NCBI GenBank assembly: GCA_951812965.1
Contig: OX638341.1
Location: forward strand, 2,462,438-2,526,437
Length of the DNA stretch: 64,000 bases
DNA from: an uncultured Pseudohongiella sp.
Lineage (GTDB): Bacteria > Pseudomonadota > Gammaproteobacteria > Pseudomonadales > Pseudohongiellaceae
Reading direction: 5' to 3'
Numbering within the stretch: the stretch's first letter is position 1; each line of letters starts with the position of its first letter. Positions 11,030-20,289 of the stretch are shown here, in pieces. Under the pieces are notes generated by a model. The model saw only the letters and a program-made list of their open reading frames with translations. It did no database searches and had not been told where the DNA came from. A program made the position numbers and the translations under genes.

Positions 11030-12039
11030 AGCTCACCTGCGACGCGGAACTGCGGCCGTATAATTCCTTTGGCGTCGCGGCTCGCGCCGCGTGTCTGGCT
11101 GAAATCCACGCCGGCGAAGATCTGGAACAGGCAATTGAACTCGCAGACTCCCGCGACTTGCCCCTGCTGCTGCTCGGCGGCGGCACCAACGTACTCTTTG
11201 CGGGCGATTTTCCCGGCATGGTGCTGCTCATGCGCAATCGCGGCATCGAAATCGACCGCGAAAGCGGCCTGGTTCGCATCGCAGCGGGCGAAAACTGGCA
11301 CGAACTCGTGCAAATCTGCCTCGAAAACGGCCTGTACGGACTGGAAAACCTCGCGCTGATTCCTGGCAGCGCCGGCGCCGCGCCGGTGCAGAACATCGGC
11401 GCCTATGGCGTCGAACTCGAAAGTTACTTCATCGAACTCGAATTGTTCGACTGCGCCGACGGCAGCCGCCGCGTCATGTCCCGCGAGGACTGCGGTTTCT
11501 CCTATCGCGACAGCGTACTGAAACAGCCCCGCTCGCAACCCCAGGTCGTTTGCTCGCTGACCTTGCAACTTTCACGAGAGCCCGCCCCAAACATGAGCTA
11601 CCCGGCGCTGGCGGAGGAACTCAAAGGCATTGCCGGCGAGCCTGCGCCACAAGACATATTCGAAGCCGTCTGCCGCATCCGCCGCCGAAAACTTCCCGAC
11701 CCGGCCAAAATCGGCAACGCCGGCAGCTTCTTCAAGAACCCGGTTATCTCACAAGAAGAATTCGAGCAGCTACGTAACCGATTCTGCTCACCCCCGTCGT
11801 TCCCCGCAAAGACGGGCGTAAAAGTTCCCGCCGGCTGGCTGCTCGACCAATGCGGCTTCAAGGGCTACCGCAAAGGCGCCGCAGGCGTCTCCGAGCACCA
11901 CGCCCTGGTCCTGATAAACAGGGGAGGCGCCACCGGCAAGGAACTCCACCAGTTGGCCATGAAAATGCGCGACCGCGCCTTCGCCGAATTCGGCATAACC
12001 CTCGAACCCGAAGTCCGTATAATCGGCGCGAACTTGTAG
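11026..12039 (+). CDS. murB: UDP-N-acetylenolpyruvoylglucosamine reductase MurB
   Basis: A 337-residue FAD enzyme of peptidoglycan precursor synthesis (reduces UDP-GlcNAc-enolpyruvate to UDP-MurNAc). Visible motifs: NSFGVAARA near the N-terminus, the FAD-binding LLLGGGTNVLF, GSAGAAPVQNIGAYG, CGFSYRDSVLK, and the catalytic-serine loop GNAGSFFKNPVI. The C-terminus (LINRGGATGKELHQLA...LEPEVRIIG) is typical. The start is TTG at 11026, overlapping the kdsB stop. The stop codon itself lies within a GTAG-type REP. Confidence 0.92.
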   Translation: MKLTCDAELRPYNSFGVAARAACLAEIHAGEDLEQAIELADSRDLPLLLLGGGTNVLFAGDFPGMVLLMRNRGIEIDRESGLVRIAAGENWHELVQICLENGLYGLENLALIPGSAGAAPVQNIGAYGVELESYFIELELFDCADGSRRVMSREDCGFSYRDSVLKQPRSQPQVVCSLTLQLSREPAPNMSYPALAEELKGIAGEPAPQDIFEAVCRIRRRKLPDPAKIGNAGSFFKNPVISQEEFEQLRNRFCSPPSFPAKTGVKVPAGWLLDQCGFKGYRKGAAGVSEHHALVLINRGGATGKELHQLAMKMRDRAFAEFGITLEPEVRIIGANL

Positions 12040-12059
12040 GAGCGAGGCATGCCTCGCCC
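12036..12059 (+). repeat. GTAG-type REP palindrome, copy 2, overlapping the murB stop
   Basis: GTAG plus the palindrome with one change (GAGCGAGG in place of GGGCGAGG). The TAG of GTAG is the murB stop codon, so the repeat has landed exactly at the gene end. Confidence 0.75.
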
Positions 12060-12129
12060 GCAATGGACAATGGCGGCCACCATTCGCTAAGCTTTTCAAG
12101 CGCCACAAGCAATTTCGCAACTCCCTAAC

Positions 12130-13977
12130 ATGACTGAAAAAACCGGCTTCGATCACGAAAGTTACATCGCCGGCCTCACGCGCAGGCCGGGGGTGTACCA
12201 GATGCAGGACAAGGCCGGCAAAGTCATCTACATCGGCAAGGCCGCCAACCTGCGCAACCGCGTGCGCAGCTACTTCCGCGGCACGGCGCTGAACGCCAGA
12301 AGCCTCGCCATGATGAACAAGGTGGCCGGCATCGAAGTCACCGTCACCGACAGCGAAACCGAGGCGCTGCTGCTCGAACAGTCGCTCATCAAGCAATCCC
12401 GGCCCACCTACAACATCCAGTTGCGCGACGACAAGTCCTACCCCTACATCCTGCTCACCGATCGCCAGGACTTCCCCAGGCTGTCCTTCTACCGCGGCAG
12501 CCGGCGCGGCAAGGGCGTCTTCTACGGCCCATACCCCAGCGCCCATGCCACGAGGGATAGCCTGAACGTACTGCAGAAGATCTTCCAGGTGCGACAATGC
12601 GAGGACAGCTACTTCAACAATCGCACCCGGCCCTGCCTGCAACACCAGATCAAGCGTTGCACCGCGCCCTGCGTCGGTCTCGTCACGAAAGAGGAATACG
12701 CGGAGCAGGTGCGCTACTCGAAACTGTTCCTCGAAGGCAAGAGCGACCGGCTGTTCACCGAACTCGCCAAGGACATGGAAGCCGCCGCCGCACGCGAGCA
12801 ATTCGAGAAAGCCGCCGTCATCCGCAACCGCATCGCCGCCTTGCGCCGCATCCAGGACAAGCAAGCCGTAGCCAACAAGGGCGGCAACTCCGACATCATC
12901 GCGGCGGAGCTCGACCAACCCTACGCCTGCGTCCACGTGATTCACGTCCGGGCAGGGCGCATCATCGATTCGAAAAGCCACTTCCCCCAATATCGGCTCG
13001 CGCAAAACGCCACCGAAGTCGTCGCGGCCTTCATCTCCCAGGTGTACCTCTCCGGCGACAAATCATCCCTCATGCCCGCGGAAGTGATCGTGCCCGAGTT
13101 GCCCGAGGAAGCGGAAAAGATCCAGACCGCCCTGAGTTACGTGGCGGACCGCAAGGTGAAACTGGCCTCCCGCGTGCGCAGCCACCGCGCCAGATGGCTG
13201 GAAATGGCCGGCGCCAACGCGCGCCAGTCCCTCGAAACCCTGCTCGCCAGCCGCCAGAACATCCGCCGACGCCTGCTGTTCCTGCAACGCGCGCTGAAAC
13301 TGGAAAAAATCCCCGCGCGGCTCGAATGCTTCGACATCAGCCACACCTCGGGCAAGGAAACCGTCGCCTCCGCCGTCGTATTCGACGAAAACGGCCCCGC
13401 CAAAAGCGATTACCGGCGCTTCAACATCAAAGCCGTCACCGGCGGAGACGATTACGCCGCCATGGAACAGGTGCTGAAGCGGCGCTTCACCCGCTTGCTC
13501 GCCGGCGAAGCCAAAATGCCCGACCTGGTGCTGATCGACGGCGGCGAAGGCCAACTCGGCCGCGCGGCGAAAGTATTCGAGGAACTCGGCGTCGAAAAGC
13601 TGCCCCTGCTAGCCATCGCCAAGGGAATCAGCCGCCGCCCCGGTCAGGAAACCCTGATACTGCGCGACGGCGCCAAAAGCCGGGAGTTGAGCCTCGATTC
13701 AATCTCCCCGGCCCTGCACCTGTTACAGCAGGTGCGGGATGAAGCGCATCGATTCGCCATCGCCGGGCATCGCCGCAGACGCGCAAAAGCCGGCAAGACC
13801 TCATTCCTGGAAAGCATTCCGGGCGTCGGCCCGGCCCGGCGGCGGGAACTGCTGCGGCATTTCGGCGGCCGCCAGCAACTGTTCCACGCCAGCGAAAAGC
13901 AACTCGCCAACGTAAACGGCATCAGCCGGCAGATGGCTGAAGTAATATACAAGCACCTGCATGGAACTTTTCGATGA
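12130..13977 (+). CDS. uvrC: Excinuclease ABC subunit C
   Basis: A 615-residue nucleotide-excision repair nuclease. Order of domains: N-terminal GIY-YIG nuclease (PGVYQMQDKAGKVIYIGKA), cysteine-containing linker, UVR motif (about residues 205-240), RNase H-like second nuclease domain (CFDISHTSGKETVASAVVF, VLIDGGEGQLG), and C-terminal helix-hairpin-helix DNA binding (IPGVGPARRRELLRHFGG). UvrC cuts on both sides of a lesion handed over by UvrAB. pgsA overlaps the stop by 4 bases; the uvrC-pgsA pair is conserved in gammaproteobacteria. Confidence 0.95.
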   Translation: MTEKTGFDHESYIAGLTRRPGVYQMQDKAGKVIYIGKAANLRNRVRSYFRGTALNARSLAMMNKVAGIEVTVTDSETEALLLEQSLIKQSRPTYNIQLRDDKSYPYILLTDRQDFPRLSFYRGSRRGKGVFYGPYPSAHATRDSLNVLQKIFQVRQCEDSYFNNRTRPCLQHQIKRCTAPCVGLVTKEEYAEQVRYSKLFLEGKSDRLFTELAKDMEAAAAREQFEKAAVIRNRIAALRRIQDKQAVANKGGNSDIIAAELDQPYACVHVIHVRAGRIIDSKSHFPQYRLAQNATEVVAAFISQVYLSGDKSSLMPAEVIVPELPEEAEKIQTALSYVADRKVKLASRVRSHRARWLEMAGANARQSLETLLASRQNIRRRLLFLQRALKLEKIPARLECFDISHTSGKETVASAVVFDENGPAKSDYRRFNIKAVTGGDDYAAMEQVLKRRFTRLLAGEAKMPDLVLIDGGEGQLGRAAKVFEELGVEKLPLLAIAKGISRRPGQETLILRDGAKSRELSLDSISPALHLLQQVRDEAHRFAIAGHRRRRAKAGKTSFLESIPGVGPARRRELLRHFGGRQQLFHASEKQLANVNGISRQMAEVIYKHLHGTFR

Positions 13978-14522
13978 GCCTCGCCAACCTGACAACCCTC
14001 CTGCGCATAGCCCTGATTCCGCCGATCGTGTGGTTCTACTATTCGAATCAGGCCCAGGCGCACCTGATCGCCGCCGTGATTTTCACCATCGCCAGCCTGA
14101 CCGACTGGCTCGACGGCTACCTCGCCCGCAAACTTAACCAGGCCACCGAACTCGGCGCCTTCCTCGACCCGGTCGCGGACAAACTGCTCGTGGTAGTGGT
14201 TTCGCTGGTGCTGCTCTCGGCCTATCCGGCGCTGCTACTGCCCGTCGCCATCATCGTCGTGCGCGAACTGGTGATCTCCGCGTTGCGCGAATGGACCGCG
14301 GCCAAGGGCAAACGCGTCGCGGTAGCCTTCACCGGCAAGCTCAAGGCGACCATCCAGATGATCGCCATAATCGCCTTGCTAATGCTGGAAGACGGCGAAC
14401 CGCGCCTGCTCCGCCTGCTCGGAACTGGCCTGATCTACCTGTCCGCGATCCTCGCGCTATGGTCGATGGGCCAATACTTCCACCGCGCCTGGCAAAGCCT
14501 GCGTGAACGGGAGCAGGCTTGA
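13974..14522 (+). CDS. pgsA: CDP-diacylglycerol--glycerol-3-phosphate phosphatidyltransferase
   Basis: A 182-residue membrane enzyme of phosphatidylglycerol synthesis. The CDP-alcohol phosphatidyltransferase signature DG-x2-AR-x8-G-x3-D-x3-D is present as DGYLARKLNQATELGAFLDPVAD near residues 45-67, and several hydrophobic helices follow. The ATG overlaps the uvrC stop (ATGA). The 3' end overlaps the promoter of the following tRNA genes. Confidence 0.93.
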   Translation: MSLANLTTLLRIALIPPIVWFYYSNQAQAHLIAAVIFTIASLTDWLDGYLARKLNQATELGAFLDPVADKLLVVVVSLVLLSAYPALLLPVAIIVVRELVISALREWTAAKGKRVAVAFTGKLKATIQMIAIIALLMLEDGEPRLLRLLGTGLIYLSAILALWSMGQYFHRAWQSLREREQA

Positions 14523-14546
14523 CTCGAAAGCGTTTGCGTTTAGAAT
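14519..14546 (+). promoter_or_regulatory. Sigma-70-type promoter for tRNA-Gly/tRNA-Cys
   Basis: TTGACT at 14519-14524 and TAGAAT at 14541-14546, separated by 16 bases, end 16 bases before the tRNA-Gly gene. The -35 box overlaps the pgsA stop codon. Hexamers and spacing are close to consensus. Confidence 0.65.
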
Positions 14547-14562
14547 AAGCCGCCTGCCTGAC

Positions 14563-14638
<76 letters not shown>

Positions 14639-14679
14639 TTTCCTCACTATCGTTTTTTGCTATAGTGCCCCGAAACAAA

Positions 14680-14753
14680 GGCTGGGTGGCAGAGTGGCCA
14701 TGCAGCGGACTGCAACTCCGCGTACGCCGGTTCGATTCCGACCCCAGCCTCCA
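14680..14753 (+). tRNA. tRNA-Cys(GCA)
   Basis: The acceptor arm GGCTGGG pairs with CCCAGCC; the anticodon loop CTGCAAC gives anticodon GCA; the T-arm GGTTCGATTCC and encoded CCA are present. It corresponds by position to E. coli cysT. The accessory region begins right after it. Confidence 0.97.
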
Positions 14754-14857
14754 CATATACGCAAAGTATTAACTTGATACACGGATTTTGGAAAAGTTTC
14801 TTGCGCGGTCACTAAGACCACTTCTAGACCGGATAACTTGCAAAGTGTAATTTTCAC

Positions 14858-14992
14858 ATGGAAGTTGGTTCTAAACAGAAAGAAAAAATTACTCGAAGGT
14901 CGAATGAAAACCAAAATTTATTGAATTTAGTTCAGCTAAGTGCATTGCAAGCAGTCACTCAAACTACAAGTTGCAAACTCTGTAGCCAGTAA
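14858..14992 (+). CDS. Possible 44-residue small ORF upstream of the KAP NTPase
   Basis: An ATG at 14858 opens a 44-codon frame ending 24 bases before the KAP gene. The product is polar and Lys/Gln/Asn-rich with a C-terminal CKLC. No good ribosome site is visible and I do not recognise it. The AT-rich stretch 14754-15016 otherwise shows only leader sequence for the NTPase gene. Confidence 0.25.
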   Translation: MEVGSKQKEKITRRSNENQNLLNLVQLSALQAVTQTTSCKLCSQ

Positions 14993-15016
14993 TAGTTTAT
15001 GGGAAAGTGAAAAGCT

Positions 15017-18000
15017 ATGAATAGTGAGTATACAATAAGCACCATTCCTACATTTATTGATCATAAGCCAATTGGCGATGATTTGTTTGAAGGTCAGCCA
15101 CAAAAACGGATTTCCTACAGCATATCGAAACTAATTAAGACAAATCAGTTGGGGGTAAAATTGATTGGGCTTGACGGCCCTTGGGGAGCAGGCAAATCAA
15201 ATCTTGTCAAGATGGTAGCAGAAAATCTAAAGGACTCACATCATGCTTTCTATTTCGACGCATGGGGGCATCAAGAAGATTTGCAGAGGCGCGCTTTCCT
15301 TGAAGAGCTAATGATTGATCTAAGCAATCACAATTTAGTTGAGAAAGAAGTGTGGCAAGATCGCATTAAGTCTTTGCTTGCGAGGCAAAGGGAAACTACA
15401 ACTAAAACTGTTCCGAAAATAAGTAATGGGGTAATTGTAACTTTACTAATATTCTTGTTAACACCCATTACTGTGGAGATAGCACAGTTAGTGGAAAATT
15501 TTCTATGGGCGCTTTCTATTTCTCTTTCTCCAATTATTTTGGGAATCCTTGCATATATGATTGCTTCGTGTAAAGGAAAAAGATTTTATTCATTGCATGA
15601 ATTGTATTCGTTATATAGTGATCAGCAGGTTTCTAACGAAACATATACAACCATATCTGAAAAGGAACCCACAGTTAGAGAGTTTCAGGGGTGGATGAAA
15701 AAGCTATCTACGGCACTTAATGAGAAGAAACTAATTATTGTATTCGATAATATGGATCGTCTGCCACCAGAAAAAGTTAGGGAAGTATGGTCTTCTATAC
15801 ATACATTTTTTTCCGAAGAGACATATGAAAGTATATGGGTAATTGTTCCTTTTGATAGAGCGCATTTAGAAAACACATTCCATAATCATAATAACAACCT
15901 CACATTGGATCAATTTTTTGCTAAAACATTTTCTGTAATATATCGAGTGGCATTGCCTGTTCTTACAGACTGGCAAGGTTACTTTGACGTGCGTTTTAGA
16001 GAAGCATTTGACGCAAGTGAAGATGAGGAATTTGATTTTGTGCGAAAAGTATTTGATTCTTTTCAGGTTGAAATAACTCCGAGAAAAATCATAACTTTTA
16101 TTAATGAGTTGGTGGCACTACGACTTACAATGGGCGAGAGGATTCCGCTAAGATACATTGCTCTATTTGTTTTAGCTAAAGGAGAGATTTTGAAAGACCC
16201 AGTTAATCAAATATTGGGGAGAAATTTCTTGGCGAACTCTAGCCGACTTTTCAATGATGACCAGAATCTACAAGATAACATTGCGGCGCTTGTATACAAT
16301 GTTCCAGTGTCATTGGCAAGCCAAGTGACACTAACTAGGGAGATCAAAACGTCTCTAAATGATGGCAACCTCATTCGTTTAGAAGTTCTGGCAAATCATG
16401 TCCATTTCGCTGATATTCTTGAGCAAGTAGTGGCCGAGTCATATTTTGATGTTTCCAACGCCTGTAATGCGCTATCCACCTTATTAGGTAAAACAGGGAA
16501 CGATAGTTTCAGCGAGAAACAAGAAAAGAGAGTATGGGACGGACTATGTAGTCTTAAGCTACAAGAAAAATTGAACAAACTAGAATTTACAGAGACTCAT
16601 AAGATATTATTGAGCAATGTTTCTGAAAGTCGCGTGAAGATTCTTTTGAAATATATTTTGGAAAACTTCAGAGAAGCGCAAAATTTTGATGGAATGAAAT
16701 ATTTCCACACGATGAAATCTATCGAGAGTCATGTGAAGGGGGTTTTAGAAAATTTTGAGTTCAAATCACTAGTTCAAAGAAAACATGTTTCTCCTGAGAT
16801 ATTCATGGATTATCTATTTGTAGCTAAGGATTCATATTTAGATTATGAGTTAACTTGCAACGAAGAGGAGCTTTTCGAATACATCCAAAATAGGTTCCCA
16901 GATAAGCTGGGTGGTTTTGACGTATTAGCAGTATTGAAGAACAATAAATTGAACCAAATGTTAGAAGAAAAGTTGGTTGGATGTATTGATAATAACTTAA
17001 TTACTGCGGAAAATTATGCATCAATTTTCAAGCTGTATCGTGTGATAGCAACAGAAATACCAATACGTTACCTTGAGGCAGAAAAAATCATCGAATTTTT
17101 TCATTCTGTTAAAGAGGGATCTAACGCTGAGCTTGAATTGTTGGCAATGAGATTTGCGCGAGGTGCGGCCATACCGCCCCAAGGAGGAAGAATAGACGAT
17201 GCTGTTAAGGAAGTAGACGAGGGGGGCATTTCTCAAATAGCGGAAATCATAGAACACTATACTGATTTTGGTAACTTGCTGATTAGCTGCGTAAATTGGC
17301 ATCCGGATGGATTCAAGAAATTGATGGCAAATTTGATATTGCAAGACTCTGAATCTTCTATGCTGTCCATTACAGATGTATTACCATATTTCACTCAAAT
17401 CGTCTCTGTATTGGAAATAGATTCAAATAAAGTGTTTGATCGATTAGATGATTGGAGTTCATATGCGATTAGGGAAATTACGCCACAGAATGTAACAAAC
17501 ATAGTTGCAGATCAGGAATTTATAGACATTGCAGTGCAATCTAAGAGTGAATTAGCAACACACGTTGTTAGTATGATAGTCAAACATTTGGAAGTATTAG
17601 ATAGAGAAGATTGGAGTATTGCGTTTAGAGATGTTAAATCATACGCGCTATCTGCGAGCGTCTCCTTGTTAGAAAGCAAACATTTAAAAAGTGTGCCAGA
17701 AAACGCTATTTCGGAGTTTAAACTTGTGCTATATGAGATAGCGAAAGGAGAATATGTATGGGAGTTGGAGGAAGGGCTTGATTTATTCTATCAGCGTACG
17801 CACAAAGGTAAGTTAAAGGCGATGGCCAAAGAAATTAGGGATATGTTCATTAGGGAGAGAAACATCACTCCGAAAAAATTTCTACTTTTGTCAAGGTTAC
17901 TCTTTAATTGTGCGGCGCTAGATGAAGAGTGTTCTGGTTCTATTAGGGGAATTCTAACTCCAGTTTTAGAGAGCAACGGATGCATAGAAGTATTTTTGGA

Positions 18001-18142
18001 ACATTCTTCTAAAATTGTTGCCTTAGTTAAAGAGGCAGGGGATGATGCAGGTGATTTTGTGGAGCATATTATGGGTTTTCTAAAGGACTATGACGATGAT
18101 TCAGATTTAGGCGGATTTAGAAATGCAATTGTAAAAGCCTAA
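15017..18142 (+). CDS. KAP-family P-loop NTPase with membrane segments
   Basis: A 1041-residue protein. Walker A is GPWGAGKS (residues 54-61) and Walker B is LIIVFDNMDRL (about 237-247), with the FDAWGHQ and DNMDRLP motifs typical of KAP NTPases. Between them two hydrophobic helices (about 138-158 and 162-183) would place it in the membrane, as in many KAP proteins. The remaining about 700 residues are helical and unrecognised. Base composition is clearly more AT-rich than the flanking housekeeping genes, and the gene is the first in the accessory region after tRNA-Cys, so horizontal origin is likely. KAP NTPases occur in several phage-defence loci, but a defence role here is inference from context. 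Confidence 0.82.
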   Translation: MNSEYTISTIPTFIDHKPIGDDLFEGQPQKRISYSISKLIKTNQLGVKLIGLDGPWGAGKSNLVKMVAENLKDSHHAFYFDAWGHQEDLQRRAFLEELMIDLSNHNLVEKEVWQDRIKSLLARQRETTTKTVPKISNGVIVTLLIFLLTPITVEIAQLVENFLWALSISLSPIILGILAYMIASCKGKRFYSLHELYSLYSDQQVSNETYTTISEKEPTVREFQGWMKKLSTALNEKKLIIVFDNMDRLPPEKVREVWSSIHTFFSEETYESIWVIVPFDRAHLENTFHNHNNNLTLDQFFAKTFSVIYRVALPVLTDWQGYFDVRFREAFDASEDEEFDFVRKVFDSFQVEITPRKIITFINELVALRLTMGERIPLRYIALFVLAKGEILKDPVNQILGRNFLANSSRLFNDDQNLQDNIAALVYNVPVSLASQVTLTREIKTSLNDGNLIRLEVLANHVHFADILEQVVAESYFDVSNACNALSTLLGKTGNDSFSEKQEKRVWDGLCSLKLQEKLNKLEFTETHKILLSNVSESRVKILLKYILENFREAQNFDGMKYFHTMKSIESHVKGVLENFEFKSLVQRKHVSPEIFMDYLFVAKDSYLDYELTCNEEELFEYIQNRFPDKLGGFDVLAVLKNNKLNQMLEEKLVGCIDNNLITAENYASIFKLYRVIATEIPIRYLEAEKIIEFFHSVKEGSNAELELLAMRFARGAAIPPQGGRIDDAVKEVDEGGISQIAEIIEHYTDFGNLLISCVNWHPDGFKKLMANLILQDSESSMLSITDVLPYFTQIVSVLEIDSNKVFDRLDDWSSYAIREITPQNVTNIVADQEFIDIAVQSKSELATHVVSMIVKHLEVLDREDWSIAFRDVKSYALSASVSLLESKHLKSVPENAISEFKLVLYEIAKGEYVWELEEGLDLFYQRTHKGKLKAMAKEIRDMFIRERNITPKKFLLLSRLLFNCAALDEECSGSIRGILTPVLESNGCIEVFLEHSSKIVALVKEAGDDAGDFVEHIMGFLKDYDDDSDLGGFRNAIVKA

Positions 18143-18275
18143 AAAAATGGTTGAGAATACTTTTCGGATATTGTGGTTTTCAAGGGATACCCGCCTAATA
18201 ATCTCCCCAATCTGGCATTTTTTCGAATCATGACAATACCTACCTGCAAGAAACCCATTGACTCGCAGGCAGAGT

Positions 18276-18657
18276 ATGACCCGGCCCCGCTCACAAATCA
18301 TTTCGCTGGCGGACACACCGTTCTACCATTGTGTTTCCCACTGCGTGCGGCGGGCCTTCCTTTGTAGCGAAGACCGGTATTCCGGCCAGAATTTCGATCA
18401 CCGCAAGCCTTGGCTGGTGGACCGTCTGGCATTGCTCGGTGAAATCTTTGCCACTAATTTTGCCGCACACGCGATCATGAGCAATCACTTCCACGTGGTC
18501 CTGCATGTGGATCCCGCGCGTTGTTAACTCTGGAGCCACGATGACGTCATCCGCCATCCAGGCGCCGATTGGCGGAGCGGTGTCGGAAAGCAATGATTCG
18601 ACGGAATGCCCGTTTCCCTGACTGATGGCGTTCCAGTCTGGAACCGAGCGCGATGGG
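18276..18657 (+). pseudogene. RAYT transposase remnant with internal deletion
   Basis: The first about 80 codons match the full transposases at 18772 and 26031 (MTRPRSQIISLADT..., including SNHFHVVLHVD with the HUH histidines). After GATGACGTCATCCGCC the sequence jumps to the region encoding the last third of the protein, and a TAA at 18525 stops the frame. Its left end at about 18183 (AGGGATACCCGCC) is a decayed form of the 13-bp element end. It is therefore a third, broken copy of the same element. Confidence 0.8.
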
Positions 18658-18677
18658 ACAATACATGGGACAATACA

Positions 18678-19889
18678 TGGGACACCCACCCTAAATCCTC
18701 CCAAAATCTGGCTTCCCGAAGAATCCTGACTATACCTATCTGCAAGAAATCCATTGACTCGCAGGCAGAGGATGACCCGGCCCCGCTCACAGATCATTTC
18801 ACTGGCGGACACATCGTTCTACCATTGCGTTTCCCGCTGCGTGCGGCGGGCCTTCCTTTGTGGCGAAGACCGGTATTCCGGCCAGAATTTCGACCACCGC
18901 AAGCCCTGGCTGGTGGACCGTCTGGCATTGCTCGGCGAGGTCTTTGCCATTGATTTAGCCGCTTACGCGATCATGAGCAATCACTACCACGTGGTCCTGC
19001 ACGTGGATGCCGCTCGCAGCCGCCATTGGAGCCGCGATGACGTCATCCGCCGCTGGCTGCGTCTGTACAAGGGCGACCCGCTGGTGCATTGCTATCTGCG
19101 CGGGGAGTTGCGGTCCGAGGCGAAATACCGGCAACTGGACCGTATTGTCGAGACCTGGCGCGAACGGCTGACCAGCATCAGTTGGTTCATGCGCTGTCTG
19201 AATGAGTACATGGCTCGGAGGGCCAACAAGGAAGACGACTGTACGGGAAGGTTCTGGGAAGGGCGCTTCAAGTCCCAGGCGCTGCTGGATGAGGCGGCGT
19301 TGCTGTCATGCATGGCTTATGTTGATTTGAATCCGGTGCGGGCCGGGATCAGCGAAACGCTTGGCGAATCCGAATTTACTTCCATCCAGGCGCGCATTCG
19401 CGGAGCGGCGCCGGAAAACAACGATTCGACGGAATGCCCGTTTCCCGGACTAATGCCTTTCCAGGCCGGACCCGAGCGCGATGGGGAGTCGGCCTTCTTG
19501 CCGATCGATCTGCGCAACTACATTGCACTGGTGGATTGGACGGGGCGGATTGCCCGAGCGGACAAGAAGGGATTGATTCCGAAAGAGGTTCCGTCCGCCT
19601 TGTCTGATCTGAATCTGAACCAGGCGCAATGGCGCGCGCTGGCGCTGGAGATTCAAAAGGAATCGATCACGATGTTCAACGGCCTGGACAAACTGGCGGC
19701 CAGAGAAAGGAGCCGGACCAAAAAAGCCGCATAATCCGGGGCGGCCTCAATTACATGTCTGAATGGGCAGCATTGCCCGTGCCTGCGAATTGGTTTCGCT
19801 GCCCAACGATTCTGAATCTGCCCCAATATTTTTTCAATTGGCCCCCAAGTTGACTGGGTTCATGATAATGTTGGCCGGTGGGTGTCCCA
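18678..19889 (+). mobile_element. RAYT element copy 1 with 13-bp inverted ends
   Basis: TGGGACACCCACC at 18678-18690 is matched exactly in inverse by GGTGGGTGTCCCA at 19877-19889, bracketing the transposase gene. A GGGCA/TGCCC hairpin lies at 19765-19778 after the gene. The left end is preceded by two 12-bp direct repeats (TGGGACAATACA) from 18654. The element is nearly identical to the one at 25938-27148. Its right end truncates another transposase gene. Confidence 0.8.
18772..19734 (+). CDS. REP-associated tyrosine (HUH) transposase, copy 1
   Basis: A 320-residue Y1 transposase of the RAYT/IS200-like group. The HUH metal site is HYHVVLHV, and the helix YVDLNPVRAG carries the candidate catalytic tyrosine near residue 185. 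The open frame runs upstream to a TTG at 18754, but the ATG at 18772 gives the family-like N-terminus MTRPRSQIISLADTSFYH. The protein from 26031 is identical over its full length. RAYTs are thought to mobilise or maintain palindromic REP sequences; five GTAG-type REPs occur in this window. Confidence 0.88.
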   Translation: MTRPRSQIISLADTSFYHCVSRCVRRAFLCGEDRYSGQNFDHRKPWLVDRLALLGEVFAIDLAAYAIMSNHYHVVLHVDAARSRHWSRDDVIRRWLRLYKGDPLVHCYLRGELRSEAKYRQLDRIVETWRERLTSISWFMRCLNEYMARRANKEDDCTGRFWEGRFKSQALLDEAALLSCMAYVDLNPVRAGISETLGESEFTSIQARIRGAAPENNDSTECPFPGLMPFQAGPERDGESAFLPIDLRNYIALVDWTGRIARADKKGLIPKEVPSALSDLNLNQAQWRALALEIQKESITMFNGLDKLAARERSRTKKAA

Positions 19890-20019
19890 GAACTGCCCCA
19901 GAGCGCGCCGACCTGCGCCGGAACGTCCGCGCGCTCACGCCCAACAACTGCGTCGCCCCCTCCTGCGTCAGCCGACGCTCCGTCCACGCCGAATGCGCCT
20001 CCTCGAACAACATCTTTAG
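19890..20019 (-). pseudogene. 5' remnant of a helix-turn-helix transposase
   Basis: From an ATG at 20019 the minus strand encodes about 42 residues, MLFEEAHSAWTERRLTQ followed by GATQLLGVSARTFRR, a helix-turn-helix like the N-terminus of DDE transposases of the ISNCY/IS481 kind. GGAGAG precedes the start. The homology ends exactly at the right end of the RAYT element, so the rest of the gene was lost on insertion or later deletion. The exact IS family is uncertain. Confidence 0.6.
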
Positions 20020-20069
20020 CTTCTCTCCAGCTAAATCGCCCTGCCCACTCACTCCCGCTCCAGCACCAA

Positions 20070-20116
<47 letters not shown>

Positions 20117-20289
20117 CAGTAACCGGACACTTCTCTTCATCTGTTCTTGAAGCGGACACATCTATTTGTTTACAACACGCAGACTACCTGGTATCAATTG
20201 ATGGCAGAGGCCATGGAAGAGGCGGCTTGGATAGGAATCGGGATTGCCTAGATGAAGATAACCAAGACTGTGGTTAAGAGGAGTAAGCA

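Noticed and set aside
18107..18812. Minus-strand ORFs beginning MSASEMICERGRV
   Set aside because: They are the antisense of the conserved RAYT gene start and element left end; the same peptide recurs at 26071 for that reason.
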